NCBI RefSeq assembly: GCF_042649045.1
Contig: NZ_JBHSEF010000026.1
Span: 1-64,000, forward strand
Direction: 5' to 3'
Origin: Chryseomicrobium palamuruense
GTDB taxonomy: Bacteria > Bacillota > Bacilli > Bacillales_A > Planococcaceae
Length of the DNA stretch: 64,000 bases
Below, one piece after another: positions 9,168-16,281 of this stretch. How positions within the stretch are numbered: position 1 is the first letter of the stretch; each line of letters begins with the position of its first letter. The notes under the pieces were generated by a model. The model did not search any database and had not been told where the DNA came from. It worked only from the letters and a program-made list of their open reading frames with translations. The position numbers and the translations under genes were made by a program.

Positions 9168-9188
9168 AAATAGGAATTATTCCGTTTT
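9168..9188. promoter_or_regulatory. Zur-type operator of znuA
   Basis: The 21-nt element AAATAGGAATTATTCCGTTT plus one T agrees with the B. subtilis Zur box AAATCGTAATNATTACGATTT at 17 of 20 defined positions and is an imperfect palindrome. It lies just downstream of the predicted transcription start, a repressing position. Confidence 0.72.
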
Positions 9189-9205
9189 ATAAATTTGACT
9201 TTCTT

Positions 9206-9234
9206 ATCATACTTCGAAGCAGAAAAAAATGCAA
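9206..9234 (-). promoter_or_regulatory. Sigma-A promoter of znuA
   Basis: On the minus strand TTGCAT (9229-9234) and TATGAT (9206-9211) are spaced by 17 nt, just after the yidD terminator and before the Zur-type box. Confidence 0.7.
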
Positions 9235-9235
9235 C

Positions 9236-9264
9236 AAAAAAAGCCACTTAGATTAAAGTAGCTT
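9236..9264 (-). terminator. Terminator of yidD
   Basis: On the minus strand AAGCTACTT and AAGTGGCTT pair around a 6-nt loop, followed by a T run. It overlaps the yidD stop codon. Confidence 0.75.
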
Positions 9265-9499
9265 ACTTATTGCTTCTCTTTTGCCATTCATCCGGAACAG
9301 GGTCAATCCCACCTTCGTGAAATGGATGACATTTCGATATTCGGCGAATCGTTAGATATAATCCTTTCATAGCCCCGTGTTTCTCTAAAGCTTCGATGCC
9401 ATAGTGAGAACAAGTTGGGTAAAACCGGCAACTTGGTGGTGTGAGAGGAGAAATGGCCTTTTGGTAGATGCGAAACAGACCGATAAAAATTTGTTTCAT
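9263..9499 (-). CDS. yidD: Membrane protein insertion efficiency factor YidD
   Basis: This 78-residue protein carries the YidD core: the amphipathic start MKQIFIGLFRIYQKAISPL, then CRFYPTCSHYGIEALEKHG with two conserved cysteines, and CHPFHEGGIDPVP near the end. The family sits at the inner face of the membrane and assists YidC-dependent insertion. The ATG at 9499 is chosen over an in-frame GTG 9 bp upstream, because GAGGTG is the ribosome binding site for that ATG. Its place next to dps matches ytjA in B. subtilis. Confidence 0.92.
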   Translation of the reverse strand: MKQIFIGLFRIYQKAISPLTPPSCRFYPTCSHYGIEALEKHGAMKGLYLTIRRISKCHPFHEGGIDPVPDEWQKRSNK

Positions 9500-9516
9500 A
9501 AATGTCACCTCGATAC

Positions 9517-9551
9517 GTTTAGTTTACTTCAGAAATTGGGAACAATATAGT
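9517..9551 (+). promoter_or_regulatory. Overlapping sigma-B-like and sigma-A-like promoters of dps
   Basis: GTTTAG (9517-9522), 15 nt, GGGAAC (9538-9543) fits the sigma-B pattern GTTTAA-N12-15-GGGTAT. TTTACT (9523-9528), 17 nt, TATAGT (9546-9551) fits sigma-A in the same stretch. The B. subtilis dps gene is known to belong to the sigma-B regulon, which supports the first reading. Confidence 0.6.
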
Positions 9552-9580
9552 ATACCGACTTAGAAAAGGAGATGTTTTTT

Positions 9581-10030
9581 ATGTCAGCAGCTTTAAACAA
9601 AGAATTAAATAATCAAGTAGCTACCTGGTCTGTGATGTATACGAAATTACATAACTACCATTGGTATGTGAAAGGTCCAGCATTCTTCACACTACATGCT
9701 AAGTTTGAGGAACTATATAACGAAGCGACTTTGCATATGGATGAAATTGCCGAGCGATTACTTACTTTAGGTGGTAAACCAACCGCTACGTTAAAAGAAC
9801 ATTTAGAGCTTTCCGTTGTTAAAGAAGCAACCGGCAAAGAATCCACAGAACAAATGGTGGAAACGGTCGTCAAAGATTTTGATACGATTATGAAATCTTT
9901 GAAAAAAGGAATGGAAGAAGCAGCAAAAGATGAAGATGATATGACAGAGGATCTGTTAAATGCAATCTATCAGAGCATTGAAAAGCACCAATGGATGCTC
10001 AATGCATTCTTAGGTGATACAAACAAATAA
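9581..10030 (+). CDS. dps: Dps/ferritin-like DNA-protecting protein
   Basis: This 149-residue protein belongs to the Dps family, twelve-subunit cages that oxidise and store iron and shield DNA during stress. The intersubunit ferroxidase ligands lie in the motif with NYHWYVKGPAFFTLH near residue 25 and in LHMDEIAERLLTLGG near 55. The ATG at 9581 is chosen over one at 9572, which would abut the AAAGGAG site. It sits between yidD and the NUDIX gene, as in B. subtilis. A sigma-B-like promoter precedes it and a clean terminator follows. Confidence 0.95.
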   Translation: MSAALNKELNNQVATWSVMYTKLHNYHWYVKGPAFFTLHAKFEELYNEATLHMDEIAERLLTLGGKPTATLKEHLELSVVKEATGKESTEQMVETVVKDFDTIMKSLKKGMEEAAKDEDDMTEDLLNAIYQSIEKHQWMLNAFLGDTNK

Positions 10031-10039
10031 GTTTAGTGG

Positions 10040-10065
10040 CGTGTACTTTATAGTACACGTTTTTT
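10040..10065 (+). terminator. Terminator of dps
   Basis: CGTGTACT and AGTACACG form a perfect 8-bp stem around TTAT, followed by six T. Confidence 0.85.
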
Positions 10066-10099
10066 GTTATACTTTGAACGAAGAGAAAGGGAGGAGACC

Positions 10100-11317
10100 A
10101 TGATGCAATTTCAAGATGGTAGGGGCATACCTGTGACTCTCTCCTTTAAGGAACATTCATTTGCAGAATCGGCAACACATATTCTCGTCATCGTTCGTAA
10201 AAGACATCAGTTTTTATTGACGGAGCACCAGGAGCGAGGATTTGAATTTCCCGGTGGCAAAGTAGAAGCAGACGAGATGCCAGAGGAAGCAGCGTTCCGT
10301 GAAGTGTACGAAGAGACCGGTGTGGAAATTTCCGATCTTCAGTTCTTTGCAGAATATCGTGTAGAAACTGAGACGCCATTTGTAAAACGTGTTTTTTTAG
10401 CAAAGTATTTAGATGAAAGACCTTTTCATGCAGAGCATGAAACAAAAGGTCGTGTCTGGCGAACTATTCGGGAGATTGAACATCAGCCAAATAAAAGCTT
10501 CTATATGACGGACGCAGGCATGGAGACAATGGTAAGTAAGTTAAAGCAACTGTTTCCCGAAGTGCACAAACACCGAATACCAAGTCCTCATCCGGACGTG
10601 AAACTGGAAGAAGTGAGTTATTATTCTGGTCCTTTCATCGTCAAAGGGTGGCTTGCGAGCCCTCGAGAAGAGTCGAATCGTTCGATTGTTTATTTACGCG
10701 GTGGAATCAATCAGATTGGAAAAGTACGCGCGGCTCGAATAGCTCAAATCGCAAGCCAAGGTTTTGTGGTGTTTGCTCCTCATTATAGAGGTTCATTCGG
10801 AGGAGAAGGGAAAGATGAATTTGTCGGGGAGGATCGACAAGATGCATACGCAGCAGTGGATTATCTCAAGACTCTAGGAATGAAATCCATTCATCTTTTT
10901 GCCTTTAGTCGTGGAGGAATTATGGCTTTATGGACGGCTGTCAAACGGCCAGAAGTGACATCTCTCGTTACATGGGGTGGTGTATCCTCCATTTATTTGA
11001 CGTATAAGGAACGTGTTGATATGCGACGAATGATGAAGCGTATCTATGGGGGGAGTCCAAATACCGCCAAAGAAGCGTTTGAAGCACGTGATGTGCTCAC
11101 ACAGCTTCATCAGATTTCGTGTCCCGTACGGATTATTCATGGGGAATTAGATACCAATGTGGGATTTGAACACGCTACTCTCTTAGAGGAAGGGCTAAAA
11201 CGAGAGGGGAAACAGGTAGAGACACAATATTTACAAAAGCATCATCACTTTGTTCCAGATCCGCTCAATCGACAAATTGTTCGAGAAGCCCTTGAATGGA
11301 TGAAAAGACAAGAATAA
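10100..11317 (+). CDS. NUDIX hydrolase (YtkD-like) fused to alpha/beta hydrolase (YtmA-like)
   Basis: This 405-residue protein joins two domains that are separate neighbouring genes, ytkD and ytmA, in B. subtilis. Residues 1-155 are a NUDIX hydrolase with an intact Nudix box (GKVEADE, then REVYEETGV), like the nucleoside-triphosphate-cleaning YtkD. Residues 175-405 are an alpha/beta hydrolase of the prolyl-oligopeptidase-like group. It has nucleophile elbow AFSRGG, Asp in HGELDTNV and His in KHHHFVPDP. The elbow has Ala where GxSxG has its first Gly. The ATG at 10100, or the next codon, follows GGGAGGAG. The reading frame is continuous through the junction. The C-terminal substrate is unknown. 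Confidence 0.85.
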   Translation: MMQFQDGRGIPVTLSFKEHSFAESATHILVIVRKRHQFLLTEHQERGFEFPGGKVEADEMPEEAAFREVYEETGVEISDLQFFAEYRVETETPFVKRVFLAKYLDERPFHAEHETKGRVWRTIREIEHQPNKSFYMTDAGMETMVSKLKQLFPEVHKHRIPSPHPDVKLEEVSYYSGPFIVKGWLASPREESNRSIVYLRGGINQIGKVRAARIAQIASQGFVVFAPHYRGSFGGEGKDEFVGEDRQDAYAAVDYLKTLGMKSIHLFAFSRGGIMALWTAVKRPEVTSLVTWGGVSSIYLTYKERVDMRRMMKRIYGGSPNTAKEAFEARDVLTQLHQISCPVRIIHGELDTNVGFEHATLLEEGLKREGKQVETQYLQKHHHFVPDPLNRQIVREALEWMKRQE

Positions 11318-11349
11318 AAAACCGTTCAGCGTTTGCTGAACGGTTTTTT
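11316..11349. terminator. Bidirectional terminator, NUDIX fusion / pckA
   Basis: A 15-bp perfect stem (11316-11330 with 11335-11349) with a GTTT loop has A and T flanks and serves both convergent genes. Confidence 0.88.
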
Positions 11350-11352
11350 GAA

Positions 11353-12939
11353 TTAGATGATTGGGCCACCTTTAGAAAGAATGTCCTCAGATACATTGTT
11401 GAATTTTTTGAAGTTTTCACGGAAGCTGTCTGCAAGTTCTTTTGCTTTCTTATCATATGCTTCTTTGTCAGCCCATGCATTACGTGGATTCAATACTTCG
11501 CTCGGTACTCCTGGTACTTCTAAAGGAATGGCTACACCAAATACAGAACCTTGTTCTGTTTCAACGTTTTCCAGTTTTCCATCGATTGCTGCACGCACCA
11601 TTGCACGTGTGTAGGATAGTTTCATACGTGAACCGACTCCATACTCTCCGCCTGTCCAGCCTGTATTGACTAGGTAGACGTTCGCACCGTGCTCATCAAT
11701 TTTCTTTCCTAACATCTCTGCATAAACCGTTGCAGGAAGGGGAAGGAATGGAGAACCGAAGCAAGTTGAGAAGACAGGTTGTGGACTTGTAATGCCACGC
11801 TCAGTTCCCGCAAGTTTCGAAGTGAATCCACTTAGGAAGTGGTACATTGCTTGTTCTTTCGTTAATTTAGAGATTGGAGGTAATACGCCAAACGCATCCG
11901 CTGTTAAGAAGACGATTGTTTTTGGTTGCCCTGCTACAGAAGGAACCATAATGTTTTCGATGTAATCGATTGGATAGGCAGCACGCGTATTTTCTGTCAA
12001 TGAATCGTCTGCGTAATCAGCTTCACGAGTTTCTGCATTTACCACTACATTTTCCAATACTGTTCCAAACTTGATGGCTTCATAGATTTCAGGTTCATTC
12101 GCATGTGTTAAGTTGATTGTTTTTGCGTAGCATCCGCCTTCCATATTGAAGACGCCTGTGTCAGACCAACCATGCTCATCGTCACCAATCAGCTTACGAC
12201 CCTTGTCTGCAGATAACGTCGTTTTTCCTGTTCCAGAAAGGCCAAAGAACAAGGCTACGTCGCCGTCCTCTCCAACGTTTGCTGAACAATGCATTGGAAG
12301 AATCCCTTGTTCAGGTAGCAAGTAGTTCATGATACCAAAAATAGATTTCTTCATCTCACCCGCATATTCCGTTCCACCGATTAACACGATACGCTCTTCC
12401 ATCGACACCATGATGAAGGTCTCTGAATTCGTACCATCGACAGTAGGATCTGCTTTGAAAGTTGGTGCACTCACAATCGTAAATTGTGCTTCGTGTGAAG
12501 CAAGCTCCTCTTTAGTCGGGCGAATGAAGAGTTGATGAGCAAAAAGATTATGCCATGCATATTCGTTAATCACTTGGATTGGAAGACGGGAGTCTTTATC
12601 CGCACCAGCAAATCCTTTAAATACGAATAACGCTTCTTTTTCTTGTAAGTATGCGGTTACTTTTTTATATAGGTTCGTAAATATGTCTTTTGAGATTGGA
12701 CGGTTCACTGAACCCCAATCAATTTTGTCGCGAGAAATATCTTCATCGACCATATATTTATCTTCAGGAGAACGACCTGTGTATTTTCCTGTTTCCGCAC
12801 GTAAAGCTCCAGTAGACGTCAACATGCCTTCTCCGCGTGAAGTTGCCTGTTCGACGAGCTCAGCTACAGAAAGTTGAGTGTGGACGTTGGCTCCACTTAA
12901 TAAAGACTGGATTGCGCTTTTCGTATCGATTGATTGCAT
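11353..12939 (-). CDS. pckA: Phosphoenolpyruvate carboxykinase (ATP)
   Basis: This 528-residue enzyme converts oxaloacetate and ATP to phosphoenolpyruvate and CO2, the entry to gluconeogenesis. The P-loop FGLSGTGKTTLSAD lies near residues 230-243. The upstream HCSANVGEDGDVALFFG and the metal-binding LIGDDEHGW motifs are intact. Length is normal for ATP-dependent PckA. It is divergent from metK, as in B. subtilis, where CcpN represses pckA on glucose; I could not identify a CcpN site. An extended -10 element lies about 60 bp upstream. Confidence 0.96.
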   Translation of the reverse strand: MQSIDTKSAIQSLLSGANVHTQLSVAELVEQATSRGEGMLTSTGALRAETGKYTGRSPEDKYMVDEDISRDKIDWGSVNRPISKDIFTNLYKKVTAYLQEKEALFVFKGFAGADKDSRLPIQVINEYAWHNLFAHQLFIRPTKEELASHEAQFTIVSAPTFKADPTVDGTNSETFIMVSMEERIVLIGGTEYAGEMKKSIFGIMNYLLPEQGILPMHCSANVGEDGDVALFFGLSGTGKTTLSADKGRKLIGDDEHGWSDTGVFNMEGGCYAKTINLTHANEPEIYEAIKFGTVLENVVVNAETREADYADDSLTENTRAAYPIDYIENIMVPSVAGQPKTIVFLTADAFGVLPPISKLTKEQAMYHFLSGFTSKLAGTERGITSPQPVFSTCFGSPFLPLPATVYAEMLGKKIDEHGANVYLVNTGWTGGEYGVGSRMKLSYTRAMVRAAIDGKLENVETEQGSVFGVAIPLEVPGVPSEVLNPRNAWADKEAYDKKAKELADSFRENFKKFNNVSEDILSKGGPII

Positions 12940-12998
12940 AGGGTAAGTACCATCCTTAAATAGATTTTCCGAAGCTACGGAATGCTAATATGTGAATT

Positions 12999-13025
12999 AG
13001 TATAACACATTAACCCAAATAGTCT
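12999..13025 (-). promoter_or_regulatory. Extended -10 promoter of pckA
   Basis: On the minus strand TGTTATACT is an extended -10 (TATACT at 12999-13004). A weak -35 (TAGACT) lies 16 nt upstream. Confidence 0.5.
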
Positions 13026-13032
13026 ACACTAA

Positions 13033-13045
13033 TGACCCTGGGTCA
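13033..13045. repeat. Short inverted repeat between pckA and metK
   Basis: TGACCC and GGGTCA flank a single T. The element lies about 30 bp upstream of the pckA -10 on one strand and 40 bp upstream of the metK -35 on the other. It may be an operator; no known regulator consensus is matched. Confidence 0.4.
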
Positions 13046-13082
13046 ATGACTTTTTTTGTGCAGCTTTTCACACAGTTTTTCG

Positions 13083-13111
13083 TTGACTTTCGACAAAGGA
13101 ATGCGTATGAT
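13083..13111 (+). promoter_or_regulatory. Sigma-A promoter of the SAM riboswitch-metK transcript
   Basis: TTGACT (13083-13088) and TATGAT (13106-13111) are separated by 17 nt, ending 17 nt before the riboswitch P1 stem. Confidence 0.85.
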
Positions 13112-13128
13112 GAAAAATTGAACGGATA

Positions 13129-13251
13129 CTCTTATCCCGAGCTGGTGGAGGGGTCAGGCCCTATGAAACCCGGCAACCTCAATAAGATAGAAAGCAACAC
13201 TTATTGAAAGGTGCCCAACCTGAGACAGGGGATTTCCCTGATTGATAAGAG
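13129..13251 (+). ncRNA. SAM-I riboswitch (S-box) aptamer
   Basis: The S-box core is clear: GAGCTGGTGGAGGG, GGCCCTATGAAACCCGGCAACC, then GGTGCCAACC-like sequence and a closing stem. P1 is formed by CTCTTATC (13129-13136) and GATAAGAG (13244-13251). It binds S-adenosylmethionine and promotes formation of the downstream terminator, lowering metK expression when SAM is abundant. Confidence 0.95.
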
Positions 13252-13265
13252 TGAAAGGTGCAAAG

Positions 13266-13308
13266 AAATCATCCTTTCCTCACGATGAGCGAAAGGATTT
13301 TATTATTT
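13266..13308 (+). terminator. Riboswitch-controlled intrinsic terminator
   Basis: ATCCTTTC (13271-13278) pairs with GAAAGGAT (13291-13298), extended inside by CTCA/TGAG, and is followed by TTTATTATTT. It is the expression platform of the SAM riboswitch. Confidence 0.85.
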
Positions 13309-13475
13309 ATGGACGCCTTCAACCATGTGCCAACCATTGTAGAAACGACTTTCATAGACGTTTTTGCATCTAAAATTCCAAAACAGCTTCAAGTATTTTA
13401 GGCTTGCCATGGGGAATGAGTACCGGTTCAATTCACGGAAGCAATTCCGCAGGATCAAGAAGGAGGAAATATATC
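13309..13475 (+). other. Unexplained leader between the S-box terminator and metK
   Basis: About 165 nt separate the riboswitch terminator from the metK start codon, much longer than needed for translation. I see only the metK ribosome binding site (AGGAGGAA just before 13476) and no second promoter or convincing small gene. Confidence 0.5.
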
Positions 13476-14672
13476 ATGACTCAACGTCGATTATTCACTT
13501 CGGAATCAGTAACAGAAGGCCATCCGGATAAAATCTGTGATCAAATCTCAGATGCTATCCTAGACGCAATCTTGGCTGAAGACCCGAATGCACGCGTCGC
13601 GTGTGAAACTACTGTCACAACAGGTCTTGTACTTGTCGCAGGAGAAATTACAACATCTGCTTATGTAGATATTCAAAAAACCGTTCGCGAAACGGTACGT
13701 GAAATTGGGTATACGCGTGCAAAGTTTGGTTTTGACGCAGATACATCGGCTGTCCTAACAGCAATCGATGAGCAATCTGTAGACATCGCAGCAGGAGTGG
13801 ATCGTGCACTTGAAGCACGTGAAGGTTCTATGACGGATGCCGATATTGAAGCAATTGGTGCCGGAGACCAAGGTCTAATGTTCGGATTTGCATGTAATGA
13901 AACAGAAGAATTAATGCCACTTCCTATCAGCTTGGCACATAAATTGTCTCGTCGTCTATCGGAAGTACGTAAAAACGATACACTTGAGTACTTACGTCCT
14001 GACGGAAAGACACAAGTAACGGTTGAATACGATGAGAACGGCAAACCAGTTCGCGTGGATACCATCGTTATTTCCACACAACACGCACCAGAAGTGACAC
14101 TTGAACAAATCCAATCAGACTTGAAAGAACACGTCATTAACGCTGTTGTTCCTGCTGAATGGATTGATGACAACACGAAATACTTCATCAACCCAACTGG
14201 CCGCTTCGTAATTGGTGGACCACAAGGAGATGCAGGTCTAACGGGACGCAAAATCATCGTCGATACGTACGGTGGATATGCGCGTCACGGTGGCGGTGCC
14301 TTCTCTGGTAAGGACGCAACGAAAGTTGACCGTTCGGCTGCTTACGCTGCGCGTTATGTAGCGAAGAATATCGTCGCGGCAGGCCTTGCGGATAAAGTGG
14401 AAGTCCAACTTGCATACGCAATTGGTGTAGCTCAACCGGTATCGATCTCTGTGGATACATTTGGGACGGGCAAAGCACTTGAAGCGGACATGGTTACTTG
14501 GATTCGTGAATTGTTTGATTTACGTCCAGCTGGCATCATCAAGATGCTTGACCTTCGCCGTCCAATCTACAAACAAACGGCTGCTTATGGTCACTTCGGT
14601 CGTACAGACATCGATGTACCATGGGAAAAAACAGACAAAGCTGCTGAGCTAAAAGTGAAAGCAGGCCTATAA
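13476..14672 (+). CDS. metK: S-adenosylmethionine synthetase
   Basis: This 398-residue enzyme makes SAM from methionine and ATP. The signature GAGDQGLMFGFA lies near residue 117. The phosphate-binding GGGAFSGKDATKVDRSAAY and the N-terminal SVTEGHPDKICDQISD are intact. An open frame extends upstream to 13404, but the ATG at 13476 has AGGAGGAA and gives the family-standard start MTQRRLFTSESV. The S-box riboswitch upstream gives feedback control by its own product. A 13-bp terminator hairpin follows. Confidence 0.97.
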   Translation: MTQRRLFTSESVTEGHPDKICDQISDAILDAILAEDPNARVACETTVTTGLVLVAGEITTSAYVDIQKTVRETVREIGYTRAKFGFDADTSAVLTAIDEQSVDIAAGVDRALEAREGSMTDADIEAIGAGDQGLMFGFACNETEELMPLPISLAHKLSRRLSEVRKNDTLEYLRPDGKTQVTVEYDENGKPVRVDTIVISTQHAPEVTLEQIQSDLKEHVINAVVPAEWIDDNTKYFINPTGRFVIGGPQGDAGLTGRKIIVDTYGGYARHGGGAFSGKDATKVDRSAAYAARYVAKNIVAAGLADKVEVQLAYAIGVAQPVSISVDTFGTGKALEADMVTWIRELFDLRPAGIIKMLDLRRPIYKQTAAYGHFGRTDIDVPWEKTDKAAELKVKAGL

Positions 14673-14680
14673 GATAGATG

Positions 14681-14720
14681 AAGCCCACTCGAATTTGCTT
14701 CGAGTGGGCTTTGTTTTGCT
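14681..14720 (+). terminator. Terminator of metK
   Basis: A perfect 13-bp stem (14681-14693 with 14699-14711) with loop TTTGC is followed by TTGTTTTG. Confidence 0.88.
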
Positions 14721-14837
14721 TAAGATTATACTTATGCCACATCTAGTGTGGAAATGACTGTATGGCTAGTGCATCTAAATTCAGTAATAATTGGATACTG
14801 CCCAAAATCAGTAGTGAATAAAGCACATTCACGAGTG

Positions 14838-15350
14838 TTACTTCTGTAATCCCTTATAATACTGCCCCTTCTCATAATACTCTCGCACAATCCGCTCCAT
14901 ATCCTTGCGGTCTTCATCATTGATTTCACGTACAACTTTCGCTGGACGCCCATACGCCATCATACCAGGAGGAATCACTTTACCCTGAGGAACGAGGCTG
15001 CCAGCCCCAATAAATGCGCCTTCCCCGATTACTGCACCATCTAAAATAATCGAGCCCATTCCAATCAAGGCACCTTTCCGGATGGTACAGCTATGTAAAG
15101 TTACTTGATGGCCAACCGTCACTTCATCTTCAATCACGAGCGGGAACTGAGGACTTTGATGCAAACAACAGAGGTCTTGGATATTCACTTTTTTTCCTAT
15201 ACGAGTAGCGTTCACATCTCCCCGAATGATGGTATTAAAAAAGACAGCGGAACCTTCGCCAATTTCGACGTCCCCCGTAATGGTTGTAAAATCTGCGACA
15301 AATACAGAATCGTGGATTTTTGGAGTTTTTTCACCGAATGGATAGATCAT
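14838..15350 (-). CDS. Gamma-carbonic anhydrase-like hexapeptide protein (YtoA/YrdA family)
   Basis: This 170-residue protein folds as a left-handed beta-helix. Hexapeptide repeats of the form [VI]GxGxx run from about residue 15 to 140. The histidines that bind metal in gamma-carbonic anhydrases are in place: one in CCLHQSP and a pair in VGHQVTLHSC. The C-terminal helix is short. Family members are trimeric and some have carbonic anhydrase activity, but many YrdA-like proteins have none shown, so the enzymatic role is unproven. It is monocistronic, starts at ATG after AAAGGAAG, and is divergent from the next hydrolase gene. Confidence 0.88.
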   Translation of the reverse strand: MIYPFGEKTPKIHDSVFVADFTTITGDVEIGEGSAVFFNTIIRGDVNATRIGKKVNIQDLCCLHQSPQFPLVIEDEVTVGHQVTLHSCTIRKGALIGMGSIILDGAVIGEGAFIGAGSLVPQGKVIPPGMMAYGRPAKVVREINDEDRKDMERIVREYYEKGQYYKGLQK

Positions 15351-15423
15351 AACAGACTTCCTTTCTCATCCCTTGCTATACTAGTAGAATAAGTGTAGCA
15401 GAATACGAAAGGAGAGGGTAGCC

Positions 15424-16212
15424 ATGTGGATATGGGAAGCCGCACACCAACCTAAAGCCGTCGTCGTACTCGTCCATAGTGTCTTTGAACATCACAGACG
15501 GTATGCATGGCTGATTGAGACTTTCCGAGAAAATAATTTTCACGTGGTCATGGGAGACTTACCTGGTCACGGAGAAAATACGAAGCTCAAAACGATGCAC
15601 AATGAATCCATTGGTGAATATGATTTGTACATCGAACGAGCCATTGAGTACGCTTCGAAAATGGAGTTACCCATCTTTCTGGCCGGCCATGGGTTTGGGG
15701 CGACTACCATTCTTTATTATATGAGAAAACCGAGAGAGTCCATAGCGGGTATCTTGTTGACCAGTCCTTGGCTTGAATTGCACCATACACCATCTAAGTG
15801 GACGAATCGCTTAGCGAAGTTAACTATTTCTCAAAAACTGCATTATAAGATTCCAACCGAAATGTATGTCAGTCAACCTGAACTAGTTGAAGAATATAAG
15901 ACGGATGAATTAGTCCATGATGTGGTTACGACGGACTGGTATAGCGCATTGACAGAGCGGATGAAGCAGATGGCACAGTCATCAAGTGAGTGGTCAACAC
16001 CCGTTTGGCTGCAGGTGGCTGGTCAAGATGAATTGATCTCTGTGAAAGCCGTCAGGGCATGGGTGAATCAACAACGTATGAAAACTCTGCATTATTCTGA
16101 ATGGGCAGGTATGAAACATGACCTTCATCAGGAACCCGACCGAGAATTCTTGGCGAAAAGCGCGATTGATTTTATGCATTTAATGGTTTTGCGAATCGGT
16201 TATATGTTGTGA
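15424..16212 (+). CDS. YtpA-like alpha/beta hydrolase with the nucleophile serine replaced
   Basis: This 262-residue protein resembles B. subtilis YtpA, a monoacylglycerol lipase/lysophospholipase-like hydrolase. It keeps the YAWLIETFRENNFHVVMGDLPGHG region, Asp in AGQDELIS, and His in GMKHDLHQEPDRE. The nucleophile elbow reads AGHGFGA, so the expected GHSxG serine (about residue 94) is glycine, codon GGG. The oxyanion segment is VHSVFEHH instead of the usual HG. It is therefore unlikely to work as a serine hydrolase and may be a pseudoenzyme. The frame is intact and a strong AAAGGAGAGGG site precedes the ATG, so it is probably expressed. Confidence 0.82.
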   Translation: MWIWEAAHQPKAVVVLVHSVFEHHRRYAWLIETFRENNFHVVMGDLPGHGENTKLKTMHNESIGEYDLYIERAIEYASKMELPIFLAGHGFGATTILYYMRKPRESIAGILLTSPWLELHHTPSKWTNRLAKLTISQKLHYKIPTEMYVSQPELVEEYKTDELVHDVVTTDWYSALTERMKQMAQSSSEWSTPVWLQVAGQDELISVKAVRAWVNQQRMKTLHYSEWAGMKHDLHQEPDREFLAKSAIDFMHLMVLRIGYML

Positions 16213-16241
16213 TGTCAGACCTTTAGTTCTTTGGTGGTATA

Positions 16242-16250
16242 TGATATACT
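16242..16250 (+). promoter_or_regulatory. Extended -10 promoter of the malic enzyme gene
   Basis: TGATATACT provides an extended -10. A weak TTTAGT lies 17 nt upstream of TATACT. It begins about 30 nt before the ribosome binding site. Confidence 0.5.
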
Positions 16251-16281
16251 CTTAAAATTGAAAACATGAAGGAGACAAAGC

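Noticed and set aside
10550..10640. Suspected sequencing error joining ytkD and ytmA
   Set aside because: The frame runs cleanly through the linker with normal codon use on both sides and no ribosome binding site plus start typical of a separate second gene. The fusion is kept as real, pending read-level checking.
13673..14257. Long minus-strand open frame (194 codons) inside metK
   Set aside because: It lies wholly within metK, has Ser/Arg-rich shadow composition, no ribosome binding site and no recognisable domain.
14673..14837. Possible small gene between metK and the carbonic anhydrase-like gene
   Set aside because: Only the metK terminator and short 5-6 bp hairpins are present. No frame has a convincing ribosome binding site.
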